Shown here piece after piece: positions 11,072-19,949 of a stretch of DNA of 64,000 nt (positions are counted from its first letter, which is position 1; the number at the start of each line of letters is the position of its first letter). The translations under genes were made by a program, and so were the position numbers. The notes under the pieces are model-generated. The model was not told the origin of the DNA, ran no database searches, and was given only the letters and a program-made list of their open reading frames with translations. This stretch comes from Prasinococcaceae sp. CCMP 1430 (taxonomy: Eukaryota; Prasinodermophyta; Palmophyllophyceae; Prasinococcales; Prasinococcaceae): the NCBI GenBank assembly GCA_013416795.1, contig RQSC01001302.1, positions 4,485 to 68,484 on the forward strand, written 5' to 3'.

Positions 11072-11559
11072 GTATTGTTACTCGCGGCACGGCCCTTTCG
11101 CCGCAATACAGACCGCTGCCTGCTCCGACAGGCTACTACTTTGAGCCCAGGCGCGTGCGCTAACGCACAGGCCGTAAGACATCGACACTTATGGCAGCGT
11201 GCGGCAAGCTCAGTCGAGCTGGAGTCGACAGAAGACGACAGACTGAAAGATGCAATCGTTCGCCGCGCGCCTCCCGGCAGCCGCGTGGCAGTTGGATGCG
11301 GCCCGGACGTGGCATGCATCGGCCGACGACGCAGCACAGCTGCGGCTGGCTCGCCGCGCGGCAGCAGCGGTGGACGTCAGCCCTTTTGTTTTACATGCCT
11401 GAACTGTGTGTAGTACTGCTGTCACGTACGGCGCACGGGAGTGCATCGAAGTACCCTGTGACTCAGGCATGACGCGCCTGCGCGCGCGTGCGGGCGTGCG
11501 GGCGTACCAACGCGTGCGCGCGTGCGCGCACAACTGGCCGCACGTTCCCTTCCCCCTTC
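11072..11559. other. Spacer between membrane-protein gene and decayed aminotransferase
   Basis: No convincing coding frame is present. The expected C-terminal half of the minus-strand aminotransferase (the part after its PLP lysine) would have to start here and is not found. GC-rich low-complexity sequence near 11470-11530 includes repeated CGCGCG and GCGTGC motifs. Confidence 0.5.
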
Positions 11560-12530
11560 CCCATCAATTTAGAGAACGTATCCACGCGCACGACGCGCTC
11601 CTCGACGCCCATGGACGGGTAGCTCGGCGGCAGCGCCGCGTCGGGCGTGGACGCCGTGGAGGCGTGCGACGCCAGGCGTGGACGCCGTGGAGGCGTGCGA
11701 CGCCAGGCCGTACCATCCTGGCATCGCCGCCTCGTTCGCAGCGTTTCCGCTCTCGCCCTCGGCGGCGGCGTCGGTGCACTTTGGCCATTCGCCGCCCGTC
11801 TTTCCGAACGCTGCGTACAAGGACGGGTCGTCCTCCAGCAGCAGCAGGTCCTCCTCGCACGCGGCCGCATATGTTGCACGGCGCGTCTCCGCCGACGCCG
11901 ACACGCCGGTGGGGTTGTGCACCGTCGGGATGACGCAGTAGGCCTTCGGGCGCGGGCCGCGCGCGCGCAACGCGGCGCACGCGTCGCGCACGGCGCGGGC
12001 ACAGTGCGTGCGCACAAACGCGACGGTCACGCCGCGCGCCTGATGCGGGCGGAGCGCGCTTATCGACGTGAGGAAGTTGCTCTCCTCGACGAGCAGCACA
12101 TCGCGGGGGGCAAGCAGCGCCACGAGCACCTTGTCGAGCGCGTCCGAGTTGCCGCACGTGCGCAGCACGCGTTCCTCGAGGGGCGCGGGTCCGGCCGCGC
12201 CGCCTCCCTCGGGCGGCGCGTGCAGCATGCGCACGTGCGCGCACACCCAGTCGAACAGCGCCTGATAGCACCTGAAGATCATCTGGTACTGCTGCATCTT
12301 GTAGGCCTCGTCGTTCCTGCCGGCGTGTCCGCCCGCCGCCGCGCCGACGTGCGCGTCGCATGCATCATCTTGATGCGCAGCGACGCGAGCGGAAAGGCGT
12401 CGCTCGGCGGGGTCCCGCCCGCGAGCCACACGGAGCGCGGGTCGGCGAGCATTGGCACGAGCGAGAGCGACAGCAGGCTCGCGCGCGCCGCCGCAACGGG
12501 CGCCAACGGGCCCGCATGGCGCGCGCGCCA
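11560..12530 (-). pseudogene. Decayed class I/II PLP aminotransferase (2-aminoadipate/kynurenine aminotransferase-like)
   Basis: Fold-type I aminotransferase motifs are clear: SVWLAGGTPPSDAFPL near the N-terminus, RTCGNSDALDKVL, PKAYCVIPTVHNPTG, EDLLLLEDDPSLYAAF, and RVDTFSK carrying the expected PLP-binding lysine. They sit in three reading frames. A shift occurs near 12350, between the N-terminal block and NDEAYKMQQY. A second shift is caused by an extra 31-base tandem copy at 11644-11705; removing one copy brings GWYGLASHAST into frame with PPSYPSMGVEERVVRVDTFSK. The gene then stops: the usual region after the lysine, about 150 residues, is absent. Two frameshifts plus truncation argue for a pseudogene, though assembly error could explain the 31-base copy. 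Confidence 0.7.
11644..11705. repeat. 31-bp tandem duplication (2 perfect copies)
   Basis: Units 11644-11674 and 11675-11705 are identical and begin GGCGTGGACGCCGTGG. Because 31 is not a multiple of three, the extra copy shifts the aminotransferase frame that crosses it. Confidence 0.95.
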
Positions 12531-14331
12531 CGCCCCGGCGCCCGGCACCACAAGCGCACGAGAGCTCTCTCTCACACACCGTCTCCTTTCAGCGCACGCC
12601 TGGGCGTGGCGTGCCACTGCCACGGTGCGTGCCCGCCGCTCGCGCGCAGGGGCGACGCGCGCGGCCCGCGCTTCCCTGCCGTCGGAGGGGCGTGTGGCCC
12701 CGCGCGTGGGCGCTCGCACCTCTGCCAGTGCCGCCCGCGCGCTCGCCCCTGTGGCCCACCGACGGCCCTGCCCCTGCTCTGCCCCCTCCTCCGCTCCGCT
12801 CAATTCGTTTTGACGGCGTGATCCAAACGCAGGCACACAAACGTCGCAGCCAGGCGTGTGCCGCGGGCGCTGCCTCCTTCGCCCGACCCTGGATATCAGA
12901 AGATCTAAAATATGCTCAAAGACACCCACGGCTGCCTCCGATTCCTCGTGTGGATCGACGTGTGGATTCGTTCGATTGCACTGCGTTCCCGTGCGGCCTC
13001 TCAGTCAGGGTCCGAACACGCACGCATCCGCATCCAGTAGTGATCGTGGCTGGGCAGGCTGGGTTGGTTGGTGTGCCCAGGTTGTGCTCGTGCACCCGAC
13101 CGTTTCACGCCCTTCCCCTCCCACCCTGCGCCAGGGCCGCGTGCCGGCCGGGCTGGCGTGAGGGACGGACGGCTCCCACCAGCCAGTGCCGCGGCGCCTG
13201 GCCGCGCGGGCCGCGCGGCGCCCGTATTCAGCGCGTGACGAGCCTACGATGCACTGCGTCAAACATATGCGTCGCGCGGCGCCGTCCCTTCGCCCCACCA
13301 TCGGGCCGGATGCAGGCTCGACGTGCGTTCTGACGACGCGTTTCACTCTAGCGTTCTTTTTGATGTGCTGTGCGTGCTCGACGTGCATTCTGACGACGCG
13401 ATTCACTCTAGCGTTCTTTTTGATCTGCTGTGTGTGCTCGGCGTGCATTCTGATGACGCGTGTCGCCATTGCTTTCGTTTTGATGGGTCGTGGCCACGTG
13501 CGCGCCGCGACGGTGTGCGAGCATAACAACCGCAACGGGCGAGACGTCATTTGGCATGCGAGCGCCCGCGCGCGCGCGACGAACGAAACGCGGCGTTCCC
13601 CGACGCGTGCGCGCGCGCGCGCGATTTTTTGGCACCGCGTCCGATGCTCTTGCCTTTGGGGTGTGTGCCCGAAGGGCTTCCCCATGGCGTTCTGAGGGCG
13701 CCTTTTGACGTGTGCACAGGATCGACGGCAAGAGTGGGAGGTGGGGCGAGGTTTGGGTTGACGGGCGCCGCGCCGCGACGCCGTGGCGTGGCGTAGCACG
13801 GCGCCGTGGCACGGCGTCGCGCGGGCTTTGGGGTGTCAGGAGGGTTTGTTGGCGGCTCGAAGAGCGTGCGTGCAGACGTGCGACCTTCGCACGCCTGGGT
13901 TTGGGTTGGGACGGAGGCCTGCGCGCAGCGAGGCCGGCGCGCGCCCTCCCAAGGGCTGGTGCAGCGCGCCGGCGTCGGCGCCGGCCCCCCGGCCGGTGGC
14001 GCCTCCGGCGAGGAAGCATCCCCCTCCCCCCCACCCCTCCGGCGGCGAATGGCCGCGCTACGAGCTCGGAAGCGTGCGAGCGCGCGTGCTGGCGCGTGTC
14101 GGCGGGGCAGGAGACGAGACGTGGCGTGTGCGCGTGCGCGCGCGCCGGGGCGCACGCGCACGCGCGTGGTACGGGCGGGCCGGACGCTTTCTATCTCCCC
14201 CCAAATGTTCTCGGCCGGCCGCAGACGGCACGGCCCGCACTCGCCGTAGTGCGCGCGCGTGCCACAGCGCGCCGCAGGCGCGCGCGCGGCGGCTCGGCAC
14301 CCCTGCCGCAGCTGCTCGCCCGCAGTCAGCC
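12531..14331. other. Long spacer with minisatellite, no firmly supported gene
   Basis: The region separates the aminotransferase remnant from the second EF-hand gene. It contains a three-unit 60-bp minisatellite (13320-13499), several long CG dinucleotide runs (near 13565-13620 and 14090-14165) and a CCGTGGCGTGGCGTAGCACGG direct/inverted patch near 13780-13820. Long frames exist on both strands but translate to Arg/Ala-rich sequence. Only the minisatellite frame looks unusual. Confidence 0.5.
13320..13499 (+). repeat. 60-bp minisatellite, 3 units
   Basis: GACGTGC(G/A)TTCTGACGACGCG recurs at 13320 and 13380, with a more diverged copy at 13440, a period of exactly 60. The first two units are almost identical and the third has many changes after its first 20 bases. 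On the plus strand the period is a whole number of codons and reads as three 20-residue repeats of the form C(V/I)LTTRFTLAFFL(M/I)CC, inside an open frame from an ATG at 13249 to 13695. Confidence 0.85.
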
Positions 14332-17276
14332 ATGGGAAGGTCGTCGAGCGATGGGTTCTCGCCTGCGATCGCCGCGATGATCGCGGAGGAGGCCGGCGTG
14401 GAGCTCACTCCCGTGCTGGTCGCGGCGCTGGCCGCCAAGGCCAACGAGGGGGCCAGCCACGACCAAATGGGTGAGGGCGCGAGCGCCGGAGCCGCGCACT
14501 CGGCTCGCGCGCGTCTGCTGCGGAGCTCCTATTGCTGCGCGCGCGCGCTTGGCCGGCTGCGCGCGCAATGGTGGCGCTCGGCGCTGACGCGTGCGCGCAT
14601 ACGCCGCCTGCCCTCGACGCTCCTCTCCAGCCACGTCGAAATGGGTGAGGGCGCGAGCGCCGGAGCCGCGCACTCGGCTCGCGCGCGTCTGCTGCGCAGC
14701 TCCTATTGCTGCGCGCGCGCGTGGATGGCCGCACGGATGCACGGGGCGGATGCGTCGCGCGCGCGAACCGGCCGACGCGCGCGTTACCACCGCGAGCCGC
14801 GACTGCGCACCGCGCATACGCCGCCTGCCCTCGACGCTCCTCTCCAGTCTCCCTCGCGAGAGAGCTCGGCGCACACTCGACAGGCAAGTCTGCTAGCATG
14901 AAGCTCGATTCGTTCCCGCCGGCGGTGCAGGAGATGCTCCTGGCCTTCGACCAGGACGGCGACGGCACGGTGGATCCCCATGAGATTGGGCGCGCTGCGG
15001 AGCTGTACCACCAGTCCAAGCAGAAGACCAAGCAGCTGGGTCGGCTGGTCTTCTTCCTGTTGATCATGCTCTTGCTCATGCTGGCGGCCATCACGGGCAC
15101 GACCTTTGCGGTCGTGGAGCTGAGCAAGGAGACCCACACCTCGAGCGACGGCGTGACGACCGTCGCCGGCCAGGAGGGCGTGGTGGCCAAGACGGGCCCC
15201 GTAGCGAGGCCGACCAAGCTGAGCAGCCTGCTTCCCGACAGCGCCTTCCAGTCGCTGGACATCTTCGTGGTGGACTCGCCGACGGGCGCGCACCTGGAGC
15301 TCAACGTGCTCGGATGGTACCGCGTGAAGCCCACCGACAGCATCTTCGACGAGTACGTCACCATCATCACCTTCTCGGGCAACATCAAGCTCAAGGGCGA
15401 GTCTATGCAGTTCGAGCCGCTGGTTGGGAACGCCTTCGTGGAGGCTGGCTTCGAGGTGCGCGCCGGCGGACGCAAGCTGCACGGCGTGTACGAGATCATC
15501 GGCCTCTTCAACTCGATCGAGGAGTGGGAGGGCCTCGACGTTGGCGAGGGGCCGCCCATGTTCGGCCAGTCGGACTTTGTGATGGAGTACGACGTCTTCT
15601 ACAAGTGCAACGACAGGTGCTACACCGAGGTCTTCGAAGACACCCTGAAGTCAATGGTAACCACCGAGGACGGCGACACCGCCGTAAAGATCTCGCGCAC
15701 GGCGCATCACGACGTGCACATCGGCGCGGTGCTCGAGTACACGGTGAACCCCGAGTTTGAGTACAGCACCAAGGTGAGCTACATGGCTGCCAACATGAGC
15801 GTCGAGTACCAGCTGAGCGGCCTCAGTCGCCCACGTCTCCAAGGCATGATGACGTACCTTCTGCCGCTACGCACCGGCAGAGCCTCGGAGCCGCAGCCCG
15901 TTGTCGGGTCATTCAACGTGAGCAACGCCACCAAGATTGGCGAGAGCTACGACGAGGTGACCGGCGTGACGATCCGCGAGTTTAGCATTGACGTTGGGAT
16001 CAACGAAGCCGAATACATAATGCTCACTGATGGCGCCGAGCCAGGCGACGACTTTAAAGGCCTGTTGACCTTGACCTACTTTGACGAGAAGGAGAGCCTG
16101 CACCCGGTGAAGATGAAGATTGGCCCCAACATCACTATGGTGTTCAACACCTTCTACGAGGAGAGTGTCGATCTTGAAGACTGGCGCACGCCCAGCAACT
16201 GCATTGCGGACGACCCCTACGCCTCGCACACGCCCACTATGATGGGCGAGGATCCGTACATGTTCGATCACAAGCGCCGCAGGCAGTTGTCCGGCCTCGT
16301 GCCCGTGGAGAACTACGGCGACGCCGCCAACGAGACGTACATCGCAAAGCCCTTCTACTTGCCTGACTGGTTCGACCCATCGTTCCCAGGCATTTTGTCG
16401 GACTACGACGACTACACCTATGACTACGCGGATGACGGCGAGGCCGTGCGCCGCACCCTGAGCGAAATCGATGCGATCGATGCCGACCTCGCGCTCTTGC
16501 TCGGTGACTCACCGTCTGACATGCTGGATGACGAGTTTGCGGACGGCCCCGCGGCCCTGCGCGAGCTTGATTCGGCGTCTCAAGAGGTGAGGGCGCGGAG
16601 TCTCCTCGGCAGGAGGAGGAGGAGTCGGAACAAGAACAAAAGGAATCTGCAGTTTTTCAAGAAGGCGGCCAAAAAAGCGATGAAAAAAGCGGTTACCAAC
16701 CCAACCACGCCTTATTGCCCGGACGATTGGCCAGCGGACACGTGCTATCCAGACTTAAGTCATACTGAGAAGGGTTGGCAATTCGGCAATTTCGAGTTTG
16801 AGATGCACACCTGGAACGGCGGATGCTTTATCAAGGAGGCGAAGGTCTCCGGTGGCCGGTGCCCTGGTGGGGGCACGCTGTACGGGACCTGCAGTGGAAC
16901 GACGCCCCTGCTCTGCCGCGGCAGCTGGGGCTTCCGCTGCGCCATCGGCTGCGAGTGGACCTTCGAGAACTTCCTCCCTAACTGGATCGTCAATGCTCTG
17001 AAAGGCGTTGGCCTGAACCTGGACGCGACGCTCTTCGTCGAGCTCGGCTATTCGTACAAAAGTACCTTTGACCTCAAAGGCGGCGGCTCGATTGGCAAAA
17101 TCAAGAAGGATTGGACGGGCTGGACGAGTGGCGCCGAGGCAAGCTTCGAAGTACAGGGTAGCATCAACGTTGCTACCAGGAAGCTCGGGGTCAAGTTTGC
17201 CATCGGCGGCAAGGCGTGCTGGGGTGGGTGCGTCTCTCTGAGCTACACCGTGGTCGACCTTTCGCAGAGCTACTAG
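14332..17276 (+). CDS. EF-hand, single-span membrane protein with large non-cytosolic domain (paralogue 2)
   Basis: Exons 14332-14470 and 14848-17276 join at phase 1 to give 855 residues. The ATG at 14332 opens MGRSSSDGFSPAIAAMIAEE. After the junction come a canonical EF-hand loop (DQDGDGTVDPHE, about residues 81-92), one membrane span (about 111-137, LVFFLLIMLLLMLAAI) and VVELSKETHT exactly as in paralogue 1. The outer domain shares VLGWYRVKPTDS, FEPLVGNAFVEAGFEV, IGLFNSIEEW, DFVMEYDVFYKC, a polybasic RRRRSRNKNKRNLQFFKK motif and a Cys-rich tail with SGGRCPGGG. An extra acidic Asp/Tyr-rich insert (YDDYTYDYADDGE) is specific to this copy. The intron is itself an imperfect tandem duplication containing a second acceptor-donor pair. 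Function is unknown. Confidence 0.85.
14465..14847 (+). repeat. Duplicated intron module with internal acceptor/donor pair
   Basis: The exon end plus donor (AAATGG then GTGAGGGCGCGAGCGCC) at 14465 recurs at 14639, with about 80 following bases nearly identical. The acceptor end (CGCCTGCCCTCGACGCTCC then TCTCCAG) occurs at about 14602-14630 and again at 14819-14847. The two modules differ in their centres, so each looks like a complete intron (14471-14630, 160 bases; 14645-14847, 203 bases) with a 14-base exon-like piece (14631-14644) between them. Confidence 0.85.
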
Positions 17277-18059
17277 AGCAGCGAAGGGTTGGCAAAAGCT
17301 GAGTGAGTGACGGGCTGGGCAGCGGGTGTCGGCGCTCCGAGCGGCTTGGCGGGCCCTTGGGGTGTCGACAGCGCGCATGCGCTCGGCGGCAGCTGAGGAG
17401 CTGTCGTGGTGGGGGGAAGTCTCCGCAGTATTCCACGCAACTGAACATCATTATCTTATAATCTTCTTAGTGACTATAATATAATAATGACTATGCATCT
17501 TCCCCGCGTCTTGCCCGAGCACCAACGCGCCCTCTAGCCAGCAGCGACACCAGCCGACCGGGCCAAGCAAGCCAGGCCGCGTCGTCCGTCAGGGGAGTGG
17601 CGTGCGCGAACCCGGCGCTCCTGCCGAGGCCCGTCGGCGCGTGAACCCACCCCTCGCGGCAGGCGTGCGTCCTCCGCGCTCACGCCGGGCCGGGCGAGCC
17701 CTCCCCGTGCGCTCCCGTGCGACCTCGCAGGCGGTGAGACGACGTCGCAGGGTTTCTCGCAGGCGACGGAGGAACACACATCGATATGACACGCACATCA
17801 CATGCCCTTTCGAAGCATTTCCCAACGATCCTAATTTTCGTGGAGGACTTCCGCGAAATAGGGCCGTTCGGTTGGCTTTCATTGGTGGTTTTGAACCTGC
17901 GGTTCGGGCGGAGGGCCGTTCGGCGCTTGCGTTTTCGAGGCGGATCGCGATCCGCGCCCCGGCCGCGGCGTCAACAACCGACGGCCGCAGATCCCTGCGG
18001 CGCTGCGCGCGTGCAGCGCGGGGTGTGTGCGTGCGTGCGTGCGTGTGCGTGCGTGTGTG

Positions 18060-18103
<44 letters not shown>

Positions 18104-18181
18104 CGTGTGTGTGTGTGTGTGTGCGTGCGTGTGTGTGTGTGTGTGTGTGTGTGCGTGTGTGCGTGCATGTGCGTGTGTCAG
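17277..18181. other. Spacer and possible 5' part of the LpxA gene
   Basis: No frame here can be tied to a family. An AT-richer patch lies at about 17440-17500. The frame that later enters LpxA is open from an ATG at 17786 and could supply a presequence exon ending near the start of the GT repeat at about 18022, but the peptide is not diagnostic. Confidence 0.35.
18022..18178 (+). repeat. GT/GC-interrupted microsatellite
   Basis: This is a long run of TG dinucleotides interrupted by GCGTGC units, immediately upstream of a probable acceptor (GTGTCAG, ending at 18181). It is most likely intronic to the LpxA gene. Confidence 0.9.
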
Positions 18182-18607
18182 CACGTCAAAGGCAGTGGTC
18201 AGCCCGCCTGCTCTGCAGCGACCGCCCCCGCGGCGCGCGCGGGCGTGCACCCCTCGGCGGTGGTGCACGAGTCCGCGTCGCTCGGCGAGGGCGTCGAGGT
18301 GGGGCCGCTGTGCGTGGTGGGTGAGGGCGCCGTCGTGGGCGCGCGCTGCAGACTCATGGCGGGGTGCGTCATCTCCGCAGGGGGGGTCACGCTGGGCGAG
18401 GACTGCGTCGTACACCCGCACGCCGTCATCGGCGACGAGAGCGTCCCCGGGTTGACCGTCCTCGGCGACGGCAACATCGTCGGCGCCAGCGCCGTCGTCG
18501 GCGCGCGCTGCCAGGACCTCAAGTACGTGCCGGGGAGCGACTGCCACCTGCGCATCGGAGACCACAACGACATACGCGAGTTCGCATCCATACACCGCTC
18601 CTCCAAG
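18182..18607 (+). CDS. lpxA: UDP-N-acetylglucosamine acyltransferase (LpxA) exon, gene incomplete
   Basis: LpxA transfers a hydroxyacyl chain from acyl carrier protein to UDP-GlcNAc, the first step of lipid A synthesis. Plants and some algae carry nuclear, organelle-targeted copies. The exon encodes about 140 residues of left-handed beta-helix hexapeptide repeats: VHPSAVVHESASLGEGVEVGP, then GARCQDLKYVPGSDCHLRIGDHNDIREFASIHRSSK. The QDLKY and IGD.N.IRE blocks are specific to LpxA rather than other hexapeptide transferases. It is bounded by a probable acceptor (TCAG at 18178-18181) and donor (AAG then GTGCGG at 18608). The C-terminal half with the catalytic histidine is not found in the next kilobase, and an N lies in the GT repeat that follows. 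The 3' exons are probably lost at that join. Confidence 0.8.
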
Positions 18608-18639
18608 GTGCGGAGGGACAGCGCGCGGGCGGACGGATG

Positions 18640-18830
<191 letters not shown>

Positions 18831-19198
18831 CTTTTTTGTGTGCGTGTGTGTATGTGCAAGTGTGTGTGTGCGTGTGTGCACACACGTGTGTGTTTGAGTG
18901 CGTGTGCGGGCGCTTCTTCCCGCCGCTGCTGCTGCTCGCACGTGCACACGGGCGGGGCAGCGCGCGGTGGGCGCGAGAAGTTTTCCGGCGCCGCGCGCGG
19001 TGTGCGGCGTGCGTGCGTGTGTGTGTGCGCGCGCGCGCGCGCGCGGGCGGCACACGCGCGTCCGCAGCGCACGCACACACGGGCGGACGGGGCCGTACAC
19101 GCGCACGCGCACACGCCCTTCGTGTGTGGCGTGGTGTGGGGAGAGAAGGGGCGGTCGGCAAACCTCCAGGCGGAGGAGCGAGGCCAACAACAGCAGCG

Positions 19199-19639
19199 AT
19201 GGTGCGCACGAACCGCGTGTCGGTGGGCGCGTCGCGCGTCAAGAAGGGCAAGGCCGGCGGCAAGGGGGCGACGCGCCACGCCGTGGAGCGCCCGCTGTAC
19301 TACGACCCGGTGGAGGGGGGCAAGACGCGCTCCGCCAAGGAGCGCCACGTCGGGCCGCAGACCGCGTCGGTGCTGCAGGAGAAGTTCGTGAAGATGTGCG
19401 TGGACGCCGTGCGCGCCGCGGGCGGCAACGGCGCCACCGTGGACGAGGTGGAGGTGTGGTGCCAGCGCAACTTCGGCCGGTACGGCGTGGAGCCGCAGCA
19501 GTTCCGCTCGCGCTTCCGCGGCAAGCAGCTGCTCACGCGCGAGCTGCCCACGCGCGGCCTCGTCGCCAAGGTGGAGGCGCGCGACCACTCGAGCGGCAGC
19601 GCCGCGCGCTACGCGCTCACGCCCGCGGTGGCCTACTAA
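19199..19639 (+). CDS. Small basic protein, 146 residues, unknown function
   Basis: An ATG at 19199 in AGCAGCGATGG context opens a single-exon frame of 146 residues with no low complexity. A Lys/Arg-rich N-terminus (SRVKKGKAGGKGATRH) is followed by a folded-looking region. VLQEKFVKMCVDAVRAAGGNGATVDEVEVWCQRNF and FRSRFRGKQLLTRELP alternate helices and a short hairpin, somewhat like a winged-helix. The basic tail would suit nucleic-acid binding, but no family is recognised. It converges with the MPS1 gene, whose stop codon lies 310 bases away. Confidence 0.65.
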   Translation: MVRTNRVSVGASRVKKGKAGGKGATRHAVERPLYYDPVEGGKTRSAKERHVGPQTASVLQEKFVKMCVDAVRAAGGNGATVDEVEVWCQRNFGRYGVEPQQFRSRFRGKQLLTRELPTRGLVAKVEARDHSSGSAARYALTPAVAY

Positions 19640-19949
19640 GGCGCCGGCACCGCGCCCCCCTCCCCATCGCCCCAACACCCACCACACGCGGGTGGGCGGG
19701 TGGGTGCGTAGGCGGGAGCACGCACCACGGCAGCGCGAGCGATCGCAGCGTTGCCGCCACAGTACCAACAGACACCCGCAGTAAACTTTCGGCGACCGAG
19801 TGCTGCGAGCACCGAGTGCGCAGCACAATGCGTCGTGTGGCAAAGGCGCTCACTGCGGCGTACCGCGCCGGACTCGTTTCGCTCGCGCCGCGCGCGCGCG
19901 CGCGCGCGCTCGCGCGCGCGGCTCGCGGACGCACCACGACGAAAATCGC

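Noticed and set aside
11463-12813. Plus-strand frames opposite the aminotransferase remnant
   Set aside because: The PLP-enzyme motifs lie on the minus strand. The plus frames are mirror Arg/Ala translations.
17786-18021. Frame upstream of LpxA as a definite first exon
   Set aside because: It is open and has an ATG, but the peptide is not recognisably a transit sequence and the donor within GT repeats cannot be fixed.
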